From Iris pallida (Eukaryota > Streptophyta > Magnoliopsida > Asparagales > Iridaceae): a stretch of 64,000 bases of DNA. Below, piece by piece: positions 48,607-59,800 of this stretch. The notes under the pieces are model-generated. The model saw nothing but the letters and a program-made list of their open reading frames with translations, was not told the DNA's origin and did not search any database. The stretch covers positions 1,709,835 to 1,773,834 of the forward strand of contig JANAVB010016200.1 of assembly GCA_029216955.1 (NCBI GenBank). Reading direction: 5' to 3'. The position numbers and the translations under genes were made by a program. How positions within the stretch are numbered: the stretch's first letter is position 1; every line of letters begins with the position of its first letter.

Positions 48607-49371
48607 GGTATGATTGTCTATCCTTCTCATCAGTTAGTTTCGCCTTTTAATTTCGAGGACAAAATTCTTTTATGGAGGGAGATTTGTCACTACCATATTC
48701 CTAGTTTGAGGGTATTTTTGTCATTTTAAATTTATTTGAAATTAATATATTGATTGGAATTGTGTGTTTTTAATATTGATTTAATTAGTTGCCATGTGCT
48801 GTGATTAGCCCTAACCTAGACTAGACCTAGCCCAGATTAGTCTTAGTTAGTCATTGTTAGTCTTAGCTAGCTATGGTTAGTTAGAGCTAACTAGGATGCA
48901 TAAGTTAGACTAGTGTGTAAAGCTAGAAATTATTTGGACCCTTGATTTGACTGGATGATAGGAGAACCATTGATGATCCCCAAAACCCTAGCCTAGATAT
49001 TTGGGTCGACCACCTAGGGATCCCCTCCCCCTATTTAATGTCTCTCAAAGTTCTCTTGCCTCTTTTGCATATTCTTCCAGTTTTAAAGAGCAAGGTTTGG
49101 TTCTTCCCTCAATCCTTCCTATTTTGATCATTTCTCATCCTTTTTTCATTCAAATCTTTTGCATTGCAACCAGATTATTGTTCTCTTTCTGTTGGTGGAG
49201 GTGAATCTCAGTTTTGGCTTCCATTAGAGCATTGAGCTAGCAAGGAGGGATCCTCATTTTGGGTGTTTTCTTGATGAAGAACAACCTATAGGTAACACTC
49301 TCTAAACCTATTAGTTTTTTGATTTCTTTGCATATTTGCATAGCCCTAGGTGCCCTCTAGCTGTAGGTATT

Positions 49372-49835
49372 GATTTCGTGTTGGGTCGTGTCCATTTCGT
49401 GACCGTATCAGACACGTATCAGCCTATGTGTTGTTGTGTTCGATGAAATGCCACAGTGGGCTTTTCATCACTGTTTTCAAAAAGTGTTTGAATGGAAATT
49501 TGTGTTTTTAGGTGGCTTACCACTTTTTCTTCGACTGAGCATGATTCGTGTCCAGTTCGTGTCGCTTTGGGGTCGTGGACACGCCCCGTGCGCGTGCAGC
49601 CAGACTGCCGTGCTGTTCGTGTATTTGTGTGTATTAATTAGGGCACTTGGACATGTGCGGTTAGACATGGAGGTAGGGGCAGTGTCTGACACGACACCCC
49701 CAAAGCCTCGTGTCCAATGGTTTTGTGTTAAGGGTGTTAGGACTCGTGCACTGGTCGCACAGTCTGAATCCAGTTCGGTGTGTCGGGTTGTGTTGTCGAT
49801 TGGACACGGTTTGTGTCCAGCTCTTGGACACTGAG
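49372..49835 (+). repeat. CGTGTC/GACACG word cluster in the A3 3' LTR
   Basis: Counterpart of 36868-37345, with point differences that often hit the CpG within the word (for example CGGACACG has become CAGACACG). Confidence 0.78.
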
Positions 49836-50988
49836 ACCCATGACACTATCACATATGTATCACTAAATACCAACCATTAATCTGACTTATTAATTGTTAT
49901 TTCAAATCCGAAATGGAGAAGTCCCTATTTTTCTGATACGGTCGGGTATCAGAGAGTTAACACTCTGTTTTCCATTTTTGATTCATAATTAGATGTTGAT
50001 ATCATATAATTAAATGTGTTTTAGTTGTTGTTACATATGGGAATCATGTTAGGGTTGTTAGGGATTCATTTTGTGGTGTGTTGATGGAGTTTTGTGTTCA
50101 AATTCCCCTATTTACCAACTGTGTTCATAATACCCTTTTTTTTACTGATTTTTCTAATGTGTATCCAATTTACAGTTTTGTTTGATAATTCTGAATTGAT
50201 GCAGATTCTTGTTATTTTATAAATTTTGACTTGCTGTTGGTTAGCTAACCCTATTGCTATGCTAGTTTCGATTTATGGTGATTAGGTTGGTAGGGATGTT
50301 CGAATTTCCAGTTTTCTCCAAACTGAGTTCATATTTACCACATCTTCCTTGTTTCAATGTTAAGTTTAGATTTCAAATTTTATACAATAATGAACTGTTA
50401 ACTAAGGCATACTCATATATGTGATTTAGTCCATAAGTTAACTGGTTGAATTCAAAACTGAATGGCAGTTCGAAGTCCTGAGACTGAGTTTTGCAACACA
50501 TGGCACCGTCTAAATTTTTGCTACCAGTTGACACTACACCTAGCCATGTAAACCCTATGACATATCACATGTACACACATTCCACACACACACAGGACAC
50601 TGTGCACTCACTGAAATTTGGAAACTAACTGCTATACACTGATTTGTTCCATGTACACACTGTATTGAACCTGGGACTGAGACACACTATTGGCACACTA
50701 CCACACATTACATACACCCTTTATTCTAATGATTCCTGTCAGTTTATACATTGTATAACCCCCTGCTACCTATTACACACTGTTAAATTTCTGAGACACA
50801 CACAAACCTGAAAACTATTGTCACATATCACTCACTCAACCATAAACTGCACTGCCACAACAGAGAACTTAGTATTCATGCCTATACACTTATATACTTA
50901 AATCCTGAGACACTTTGGTCACATTCCAAACACACACACAAAACACTTTCCTGTCACACACATGCTTACCCACATATGTATACACTAG

Positions 50989-51037
50989 CACACACACACA
51001 CACACACACATGCATGTTCTTCCCTCTCTAACTCTCC

Positions 51038-51099
<62 letters not shown>

Positions 51100-51106
51100 C
51101 TAATGT

Positions 51107-51190
<84 letters not shown>
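50989..51190. repeat. AC and TA microsatellites in the A3 3' LTR
   Basis: (AC)n at about 50989-51009; (TA)n at about 51042-51097 and 51111-51190, separated by a partial copy of the flank (ACTAATGTAAAA), as if the run expanded by duplicating its border. Confidence 0.95.
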
Positions 51191-51191
<1 letters not shown>

Positions 51192-52257
51192 CTAATGTGA
51201 TATTTGTAATACAATATAGGTATTACCTATAGGAATAGTGTATATATAAATATATAGAAATTGTATGTGTATTGCCTATAAAGGTATATGGCATATGGCC
51301 TAGGTAGGATAGCCTATGGCATGTGGAGTGTGTACACTTGGGTTTTGTATGTTGTTTGACTAGATGAGACTTGTATTGGTGTATACTTGCTAGGATAGAC
51401 TGGTTAGGCCTAGTGAGACTTGATTGGGTCTAGGTTGACCTAGTTGACCTAGCATTGACTAGTTAGTTGACTGAAGTTGACCAGGTTTGACTTTGGTCTA
51501 TAATTGACCCAACATCATGTAGAATGCATCATAGTAGCTTATTTTATTAGTTTGGATATGTTTTGACTTGTACTGTTCTGATTAGGAGCCAGACACCACT
51601 CCTTAGGCAGTATTTTCTTCCAGACATTTAGGATATCAGGCGAGTACATTCTCTGACCGTTTTATACTTGATAGAATTTACATTTATGCTCTAGATTACT
51701 TTACTTGATGATGTCACGATGTTTAACACGGATTGGTACTATATGGATTCCTTCATGAGATGTTATCCCCCTCGGGAGCATCGGGTTACAGTATGTCATG
51801 TGCGTTTCACTTTCATCATGTACTCCGGTACTTTCACCATTCATGTGCACTCTCGTGACTCATGTACTCTCATGTTCACGGAGCCCTTGTAGGCCTTTAA
51901 AAATGACAGTCACGCTGAGTTGATCAGGACAGAGTCAAAAGTCACGCTCAGTTGATCAGGACAATATTTACAAATCACGCTGGGGAGACAGCTCATCATT
52001 TGTCAGAGAGTAATTATGACTGACAGCACAACAGTCGAAGAATGTCTCTTCGTATGCCACGTATACACAGAATTCGAGAGATCACAGCCGTCTATTGCGT
52101 GATTTTCGAAATCTTCTTCAGCAAGACTCAACCTTCGTCAAGTTGGCGTACCAAAAGAGCTTCTTGTCATTTAATGTGACTGACAAAAGCAATCACTGCC
52201 AGAGATTTTGTGTCAGTCGAGGCACGCTGAATCAAGACAGCTGGCAGTTCTATCCCA

Positions 52258-52462
52258 AGTCTGCGTGTATTTTGAGTTTTCACTCAAATCTGCGTGGATT
52301 CTGAAGTTTTCTTCCTCAAAGTCTGCGTAGATTCTGAAGTTTTCTTCACCAAGTCTGCGTGGATTCTGAAGCTTCTTGCCCCAAGTTTGCGTGGATTTTG
52401 AAGCTTTCTACCCCGAGTCTGCGTGGATTTCGTCTTCAATAAGTCTGCGTGGATTTCATCAA
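52258..52462 (+). repeat. TCTGCGTGGATT repeats in the Tat LTR
   Basis: Seven copies of (A)AGTCTGCGTGGATT(CT)GAAG-type units spaced about 25-36 bases apart, upstream of the TATA box by 200-400 bases. The position is typical of promoter enhancer repeats. Confidence 0.85.
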
Positions 52463-52667
52463 ATTGGAGTACGTGGCAGCCATGCCACTGATCTCTCGCC
52501 TGCGTGTCCTGTAACTTGCACACGACTCATGCATGATTGCCATGTGTCCAACAGTTACAGGCCACGTCCAGTAACTGCTCACAACCTTGCGTATGTTAAA
52601 TCCTGCATGATTTTGAACTAAGCACAGGCTGTGAAGACAATTATCTTTTCAGTTATTATTTTTGACT

Positions 52668-52677
52668 CTATAAATAG
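52668..52677 (+). promoter_or_regulatory. TATA box of the Tat 5' LTR
   Basis: CTATAAATAG within GACTCTATAAATAGAGT. Transcription should begin near 52700. From there the first AUG is the one at 52841. Confidence 0.75.
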
Positions 52678-52840
52678 AGTTTTTTTCTCATTCATTGGAC
52701 AGATATATAGTTATCTACTGTCAAAATTTTGAGAGCTTTTCTTCTTCGCATAGTCCAAGGGATAAAGTGATCGTCTTCTAGATCAGATTTTCCCACAGTT
52801 GTAATTTTCCCAGATACACAATAAATAAAGGAATTTATTT

Positions 52841-54649
52841 ATGGAAAACAAATTGGCGACTCTGCTGGGGAAAACCATCTCCTCTTTTGAGATGGCAACA
52901 ACTCAATGCGATACTTCGTCAATCGGCTCGACGAAGAAGGTGATGACGATCCAATTCGATCAACTCGCCTATAAAGAAATGCAGCGGGCTAAGAGTGATA
53001 AGCCCACTACAGCCTCCATCATCACTGCCAAGTCGAAGGGACACTCTGTCTATGTCCCTAAGAATCAGTTGGCAGCCAATGGTGAAGTCTCTGCCACAGT
53101 GTCTGCTCCTAACACTGGCAAGAACTCTACTGCAAGCACGCACACTCTTGTGCGCTCGAAGATGACAGCAATCAAAGATCACGCTAACAGTACTGGCTCC
53201 TTAGCCAAATCTGTTCCAGTGTGTGTCTCCAAAGTTGAAAGTCACGCTGACAGTACTGGCTCCTTAGCCAAATCTGTTCCAGCGTGCAATTTCAACCTCA
53301 AAAGTCACGCTGACAGCACTGGTTCCTTAGCCAAGTCTGTTCCAGTGTGTAATTCTAAAATCAACAATCACGCTAACAGTACTGGCTCCTTAGCCAAATC
53401 TGTTCCAGTGTGTGTCTCCAAAGTTGAAAGTCACGCTGACAGTACTGGCTCCTTAGCCAAATCTGTTCCAGCGTGCAATTTCAACCTCAAAAGTCACGCT
53501 GACAGCACTGGTTCCTTAGCCAAGTCTGTTCCAGTGTGTAATTCTAAAATCAACAATCACGCTAACAGTACTGGCTCCTTAGCCAAATCTGTTCCAGTGT
53601 GTGTCTCCAAAGTTGAAAGTCACGCTGACAGTACTGGCTCCTTAGCCAAATCTGTTCCAGCGTGCAATTTCAACCTCAAAAGTCACGCTGACAGCACTGG
53701 TTCCTTAGCCAAGTCTGTTCTAGTGTATAATTCTAAAATCAACAATCACGCTAACAATACTGGCTCCTTAGCCAAACCTGTTCCAGCGTGTATTTCCGAA
53801 GTCAAAAGTCACGCCAACAGCACTGGTTCTTTAACCAAGCCTGTTTCAGCATGTATTTCATCTAAGAAGAATAGCTCTTTAGCTATCTCTTCTTCTTTGC
53901 CAAGTTCTACCAGAACTGGGGGTGGTCTTCCACACAAAGTCCCTTCGAAAAGAAATAACTCTTTAGTTGTTTCTTCTGCTCCTGTAGTTTTTACTTCAGG
54001 AACAGCTTTGACTGACAATTTTGTTAGTCAAAGAAAAGGAGATGGTATTTTGACTACTCTTCCTTCTGGACATTCTATGTCTCAAAACTTGAATGAGTCT
54101 AAGAAGAAATATTCCTTAATGTTTTCTTCTATGACTTCTTCGAATTGGGCACAGAATTTGTCTAGAAAAGGTCTGTTACCAACTCCTAATCAAGGGGGTG
54201 GTTCAACTCTTCCTTCTCTGCAAATATCCAGATCAATGGAAGAAAAACTTCATGTTTCCAGAACCAATGTGTTACCTCCAACTGATCTAAGAACAAAAAT
54301 TAACACTTCTGGTGTTAAGAAACCATATCAGATGGAAACAAGGATAAGAGATCCAGATGCAGAGTATGCAAGAAACTATGTGGCTCATATTAATCATTCT
54401 CTATATAATCAAGAGCCATCAAGACCCAAGAACAGGAAATATACTCCTCAATCTTCACAAACAGATTTACGAGAATATCTTCAACAGAAGAGAAGAAGTG
54501 ATTCTGTGTCAAAGGACCATGCTGAATGTGACTTCTATCCAAGAGTCATAATTCAATGCAGATGTCAATCAATGGCTCATGATCATGTTGATCATGAATG
54601 TGACTTCCAGCCAAGAGTCACAATGCAATGCAGATGTCAAACAAAATGA
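52841..54649 (+). CDS. Tat gag-pol frame, N-terminal segment (602 codons with stop)
   Basis: First AUG after the TATA box (TTTATGG context), lying in the last ten bases of the LTR; translation then passes through the primer-binding site (residues KLATLLGK). No recognised domain in this segment. Residues about 114-344 are eleven copies of a 21-residue repeat, HA(D/N)STGSLAKSVP followed by Cys and a variable tail. Before and after it the sequence is Ser/Thr/Lys-rich and looks disordered. Near the C-terminus there are paired Cys/His blocks (ECDFYPRVIIQCRCQ and ECDFQPRVTMQCRCQ) that repeat each other. It ends at TGA 54647-54649, after which the same frame runs on into gag. It may correspond to the extra ORF1 that Ogre-type elements carry before gag, but I see no sequence proof. 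Confidence 0.8.
   Translation: MENKLATLLGKTISSFEMATTQCDTSSIGSTKKVMTIQFDQLAYKEMQRAKSDKPTTASIITAKSKGHSVYVPKNQLAANGEVSATVSAPNTGKNSTASTHTLVRSKMTAIKDHANSTGSLAKSVPVCVSKVESHADSTGSLAKSVPACNFNLKSHADSTGSLAKSVPVCNSKINNHANSTGSLAKSVPVCVSKVESHADSTGSLAKSVPACNFNLKSHADSTGSLAKSVPVCNSKINNHANSTGSLAKSVPVCVSKVESHADSTGSLAKSVPACNFNLKSHADSTGSLAKSVLVYNSKINNHANNTGSLAKPVPACISEVKSHANSTGSLTKPVSACISSKKNSSLAISSSLPSSTRTGGGLPHKVPSKRNNSLVVSSAPVVFTSGTALTDNFVSQRKGDGILTTLPSGHSMSQNLNESKKKYSLMFSSMTSSNWAQNLSRKGLLPTPNQGGGSTLPSLQISRSMEEKLHVSRTNVLPPTDLRTKINTSGVKKPYQMETRIRDPDAEYARNYVAHINHSLYNQEPSRPKNRKYTPQSSQTDLREYLQQKRRSDSVSKDHAECDFYPRVIIQCRCQSMAHDHVDHECDFQPRVTMQCRCQTK
52854..52870 (+). other. Primer-binding site of the Tat element
   Basis: TGGCGACTCTGCTGGGG, three bases after the LTR end. 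This matches the tRNA-Arg-type site reported for Ogre/Tat elements (TGGCGACTCCGCTGGGG) except for one base. It overlaps the reading frame. Confidence 0.85.
53180..53872 (+). repeat. 63-base coding tandem repeat with 189-base higher-order period
   Basis: Eleven 63-base units. Units differ in their last third (VCVSKVES, ACNFNLKS, VCNSKINN) and the order of those three repeats as a block: 53180-53368, 53369-53557 and 53558-53746 are nearly identical 189-base copies, followed by two diverged units. The period keeps the reading frame. Confidence 0.95.
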
Positions 54650-56869
54650 CAATCTGTCTTCAATCGGATTCAGTGTGAACCTATGCCTGATGAAGATGAG
54701 CCTTTGTTTGCTTCTGTCAATATGACCTCTCGGGATGCTGGAAGTAGAGTTGATAGTCCAGATGGAGTATATAGAAATACCAGAGCAAGAGTCCTGGCCT
54801 CTAGTCAAAGAAATTTGATCTCTAAAGATGATTCTGAATTCCTTGGAGAATCTAACTTCCCACCTCTTCCTACTGGGGGTAGTTCTCCTATAATTGACTT
54901 TGATGCACAAAGCAATGATTCAGAACAAACAACATCTACCAGTTCATCAATAATTCCTCGTACAGTCACGACTTATATGGTTGATGGGAATACTGATGAA
55001 CCTTTTTCTTCCTTGACTCCTCAAGATCAAAGAATTGCTTCTTTGGAACAACAAATGAAGTCTATGGCTGATACTATGAAGTCGATGTATGAACTCATGG
55101 CAACACAGATACAAAATCGACAGACTGTACCAGATGCCATACCAACTGACACTGATATGAGTCCAGTACAAGTTCCTCCAGCAGTACAATCCAATACTCC
55201 TGGACCAGCTCAACCAAATCCTAGTCTCTCTGGAGCTGGGGGTAGTGCTTACAATGCTGTTCCTCCTCCCAACTATTCTCTATAAGTTACAACTCCACAA
55301 TCTTCTGGAGTTGTTAATGAAGAATTGAGGAATCTCAAAACTCAATTCGAGGCATTCAAACAGGAAGATGGTTTACAAAGGTTAGGCATCAAACAACCTT
55401 ATCCGATAGAATGGAAGCAAGTATCGTATCCTCCTAAATACAAGCCTCCCACTATCTCATTCTATGATGGAACCACTTCTCCAAGTCAGTTCATTAATCA
55501 CTTTGAAGTGATGACTGATCAGCTGCAACCAAGCGACGCCCTCCTTACTCGGGTGTTTGTTGGATGTCTCAAGGGAATGACTTATGAATGGTATAGAAGT
55601 CTCCCAGATGGGAGCATTACCTTATTTTTCGGTTTCAAACAGATGTTTCTTGAACGGTTCTATGAAGGGCTCAATGACATGACTATGTCTGCTCTTATTA
55701 GAATCAAGCAGAAAAATAATGAAACTACAGAAGAGTACATTGAACGGTTTCGAAGAGAAGCTCTGAAGATGCCTCTTGGAACTCCTGATGCTGTCACCAT
55801 CGACACATGCAAATCAAACTTGTTGCCAATCATCAGCATGTGGACAGAATCCACTCAATTCTAAGACTGGTCTTTTTTCATAGTTAGTGCCAAGGCCGCA
55901 GAAATTAGTGCTGAAACCTTCAAAGGTTTAGGAGTGCAGATGACTCCTAAAAAAACAGGTCAAGGTACTAATAATAAAAACAATGCTCGCAAGGGAAAAG
56001 AAACTCTTGAAGTTAATCTTCAGAGCAAAGATGCATCAACTATTCAAACTTCTCCTACAACTCAACAACCAAGAACACCTCGCCCCAAAGAAGAATACTC
56101 TTTCGATGACGACGATGTCCTTGGTATCTTTGAATGTCTGCTGAAAGGTAATAAGATACAATTACCTGAGATCAAGAAACCTGATGAAGCTGGTAAAACA
56201 GATCATCCCAAATACTGCCCATATCACAGAATGCTGGGTCATACAATTCGTACATGTTATGTACTGAAAGAAAAGATCCAATAAATGATTAAATCTGGAG
56301 CTATCTCTCTTACTCCAAAAGAGAAGACCGTCACCTCCAACGTCGTCTCTATGCAATTCGGAGATTTTCCTCCTCAACTCCTTGAAAGTGGGATCGTTCC
56401 TATTCCTAAGGCAACTCTTGACATAGTGAATCTTCCTTCTCCACAGTTTGAAGGATTAGTGCCAATCACTTTAGAAACTGGAGAAATCATGTGGATCCAT
56501 CCTGATCTAGTGGCAGATTTTGAATCGCCTTCTCCTCAAAAGACTACTTCTCGAAAGTCCAAGAAGGCTGGAAAGATTAAGTCATGTCATATGACTTTTC
56601 TTGGATATATTCCTGACACAGAGCCAAAAGAGAAAGAAAAAGCACTTGTTAGTGCTATTCGAACGGGGAAACCTTATCTAAAGGATTATTCCAAGAATCC
56701 TGAGGATCCTCTTGATATCCCTCCAGCTGATAAAGATGCTTTTAATGTTCCTCCTGAAGAAGAATTATCCACTGAACCTATTCCTCCCAAGCCTATAGCT
56801 CTGGAGAAAGGCAAACAACAGGCTCGGTTTGATAAGCCAATCAAGAAGTCCTCTCCTCTTGAACTTTAG
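54650..56869 (+). pseudogene. gag: Tat gag, same frame with four in-frame stops
   Basis: Continues the frame of the preceding segment without any shift. Stops: TAA 55283-55285, TAA 55862-55864, TAA 56282-56284, TAG 56867-56869. It holds the retrotransposon gag core (FYDGTTSPSQFINHFEVM, YEWYRSLPDGSI, FKQMFLERFYEG, TEEYIERFRREA) at about 55450-55790 and a CX2HX4HX4C finger (CPYHRMLGHTIRTC) at about 56217-56258, both typical of Tat elements. Each stop stands where a Gln codon would fit the family (for example KIQ-stop-MIKSG), so each is explained by one C-to-T change. Nothing else in the frame is damaged. Confidence 0.88.
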
Positions 56870-59800
56870 AAGCCTTATAATTTCGATATTTTAGCTCAGC
56901 TTGCTAATACTCCAGCTAGAATGTCCCTCTTTGAACTTCTACGTCTTTCCAAAGAGACTCGGGAGACATTAAGTGAAGCACTTCTACAAGCTGACTCTTG
57001 TCTTGCACAATTGAAGAAGCCAGATGCAGAACCTGCCACTTGCTTACATTACAACAGTGTATTGGAGATTATCCCAAATATCACCTTTACACAAGACGAC
57101 ATGCTATTGGAGGATAATCGACATGATCGGCCTCTCTACTACACTGGTTATATCGATACGATGAAGATAGATCGTATCCTCATTGATCCAGGGTCTGCTA
57201 TAAGCATAATGCCAAAGAGTCTGTTGGATGAACTAAAAATCCCTCTTCACAAGCTCTCTAAGACGGTTACTACTATCCTGGGATTCAATCAAAGCCGAAG
57301 CGAGCCTTTGGGAAAGATTCATCTGAAGCTTCAGATAGGCGATTTCAGATCCAAAGTCACTTTCTATGTGATCGAGATCGTGGGATCCTATAATCTTCTT
57401 CTGGGGAGGCCCTTTCTTCATGAAAATAATGTGGTGCCTTCTACTCTTCATCAGTGTTTTAAATACATTGATAGCAATGGAAGAGTACAAAAAGAAGTTA
57501 CTGATATAAATCCCTTCCATGGGGTTGAAGCTTATTTCAATGATTCCCGAATGTACAAAGAAGAGTATACAAGGGTTATACAAGCTATGGAGAAAGAGGA
57601 TTCACAAAGTGAGACCATAATAATTCCTGTTAAAGGTCGAACTATTCAGCAACAATCTCCCAAACCAATATTCATCAGTGAAAGTCTTTCTGAACCTGAT
57701 AAGCAAGACATGATCAAACTCATTTGTGACTACATCGATGTCTTCGCTTGGAGTTATGAAGATATGCCAGGACTTGATCCACAAATTGCAACTCACAAGC
57801 TCAATATCTTGCCGAATGCTAAACCGGTCAAACAACAACAACGACGATTTCGTCCAGACATTATGGATGCAATTGAAGTTGAGATCAATAAACTCATAAC
57901 CTCCGGGTTTATTAGAGAGGAACAACATCCCGATTGGGTGGCTAACATAGTTCCTGTCCTTAAAAAGACTGGCAAGGTCAGAGTATGCATAGACTTTCGC
58001 GATCTCAATACGGCATGCCCCAAAGACGAATTCCCTCTACCAATCACTGATGTCATGATTGATAATACCTGTGGATTTGAGTGGATGTCATTCATGGATG
58101 GGTATTCTGGATACAATCAGATTAAAATATTTCCAGATGACGAGAAGCACACTTCTTTCAGAACGCCGATCGGTACATACTGTTATACAGTTATGCCATT
58201 CGGTCTCAAGAATGCAGGAGCAACTTATCAACGAGCTATGAGCACTATATTCCGTGAACATTTGCAGAAAACAGTCGAATGCTATGTTGATGATATTGCA
58301 GTCAAAAGTCGACAAAAGGAGGATCATATCCAAGATTTGAAGACTATATTTGATCTAATGCGTAAGCATCAATTAAAGATGAACCCTACAAAGTCCTTCT
58401 TAGGCATCTCTAGTGGTAAATTTCTCGGCTTCGTCATTACCTCTAAAGGTATACACGTGGATCCCGAGAAGATCAAAGCCATCCAAGAGATGCGTCCTCC
58501 ACGTACCTTAAAAGAGCTACGAGGATTTCAAGGAAGGATCGCTTATATCAGGAGATTCATCTCTAATTTATCAGGACGCTGCAGACCATTCAACAAACTT
58601 ATGAAGAAAGGTATTTCTTTTGTCTGGAATAATGAATGTCAGAAAGCATTCGATGATATAAAACAATATCTGATGAGCCCTCCAGTATTGGTACCTTCCG
58701 TTTCAGGAATTCTATTTCTCCTATATACTCGAGCAATGAGTCATTCATTGGGTGCATTACTTGCTCAAAAGAATCAAAATGGTCACGAACAAGCCATCTA
58801 CTATCTCAGTCGTACTATGACCGGAGCTGAACCTCGATATTCACCGGTCGAAAAAGAATGTCTAGCCTTGATGTTCGCTGTTCAAAAGACACGACATTAT
58901 ATCATTGGCCAGACTATTCATGTCATCTCCAGGATCAATCCTATACGGATCATGATGAAGAAAGCCAGTGTTTTGAATTCTCGATTAGCTAACTGGGAAA
59001 TCCTACTTGCTCAGTATGACATACATTATATTCCTCAGAAGTCAGTCAAAGGACAAGCTTTAGCTGATTTTCTGGCTGCTCATTCAATTCTAGAAGATTC
59101 AAAACTCTATGACAAAATTCCAGATGAAGTCCTAGATTCAAACCAAATTGCTGAAGAAGATCCTACTTGGCGTCTATTCTTTGATGGAGCTTCAAGGATA
59201 AGTCCTAATGGTGATATTGTCGCTGGAGTTGGAATTGTTCTTGTATCGCCAGAAGGTCTTACTATCCAAAGAGCTTATTCTCTCGATCAGCCATGTTCAA
59301 ACAATGTAGCTGAGTACAATGCATTACTTATTGGTCTTCAACTCGCTAAACATCTAAATATTCAACATTTGGAGGCGTACGGAGACTCTAAACTCATTGT
59401 CAATCAGATAAGGGGTACTTATGAAGTCCGCCATCAAGATCTGGTTCCTTATCATAGATCAGCTATAATTATGGCTTCTTCGTTTGAAGAATTCTTCATT
59501 GAACATGTTAGACGAGAATGTAACACAGAAGCTGATGCTCTAGCTAATCTTGTAGCGGTGTTGGCTATCCCAATTAGACGACAACAAATGATTATTATTC
59601 GCAATCGAGAATTATTTCATCTTCAAAATAACCTGACCCTAGGACTTCCAGTTGACATTGAAAAATCAACATCTCATGACGTCAACACAACAAGAGGATT
59701 TGGATTTAGTCGTAAATCTTTATCATCTTCATCTGATTCCAGTATGGAATTCATCTTCAGTCATTCGGCCGAGAATCAAAATACGGATACGGATTGGAGA

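Larger units (their letters stand above)
48685..51887 (+). repeat. A3 3' LTR, interrupted by the Tat element
   Basis: Starts TGTCACTACCATATTCC after a weak purine tract (TATGGAGGGAGATT). It is collinear with the 5' LTR through the CGTGTC cluster (49372-49835), a continuous CTGAGTTCATATTT junction (no solo LTR here) and the AC/TA zone, to GTTCACGGAGCCCT at 51887, where the Tat LTR begins. The remaining 0.8 kb must lie beyond the right edge of the window. No gene is seen. Confidence 0.92.
51888..52850 (+). repeat. Tat element 5' LTR, 963 bases
   Basis: Starts TGTAGGCCTTTAAAAATG and ends ATGGAAAACA. It contains AGTCACGCT motifs near the left end (51908-51919, 51940-51951), a TCTGCGTGGATT repeat array, a TATA box at 52668 and an AATAAATAAA stretch at about 52820 that could serve as a polyadenylation signal. 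The first 334 bases recur at 63667-64000. Confidence 0.93.

Noticed and set aside
40020..51214. Frames of repeated Tyr-Ile residues
   Set aside because: Direct translation of TA microsatellites.
53180..53872. CRISPR-like array
   Set aside because: Units are contiguous 63-base coding repeats in one frame of a plant retrotransposon, with no spacers.
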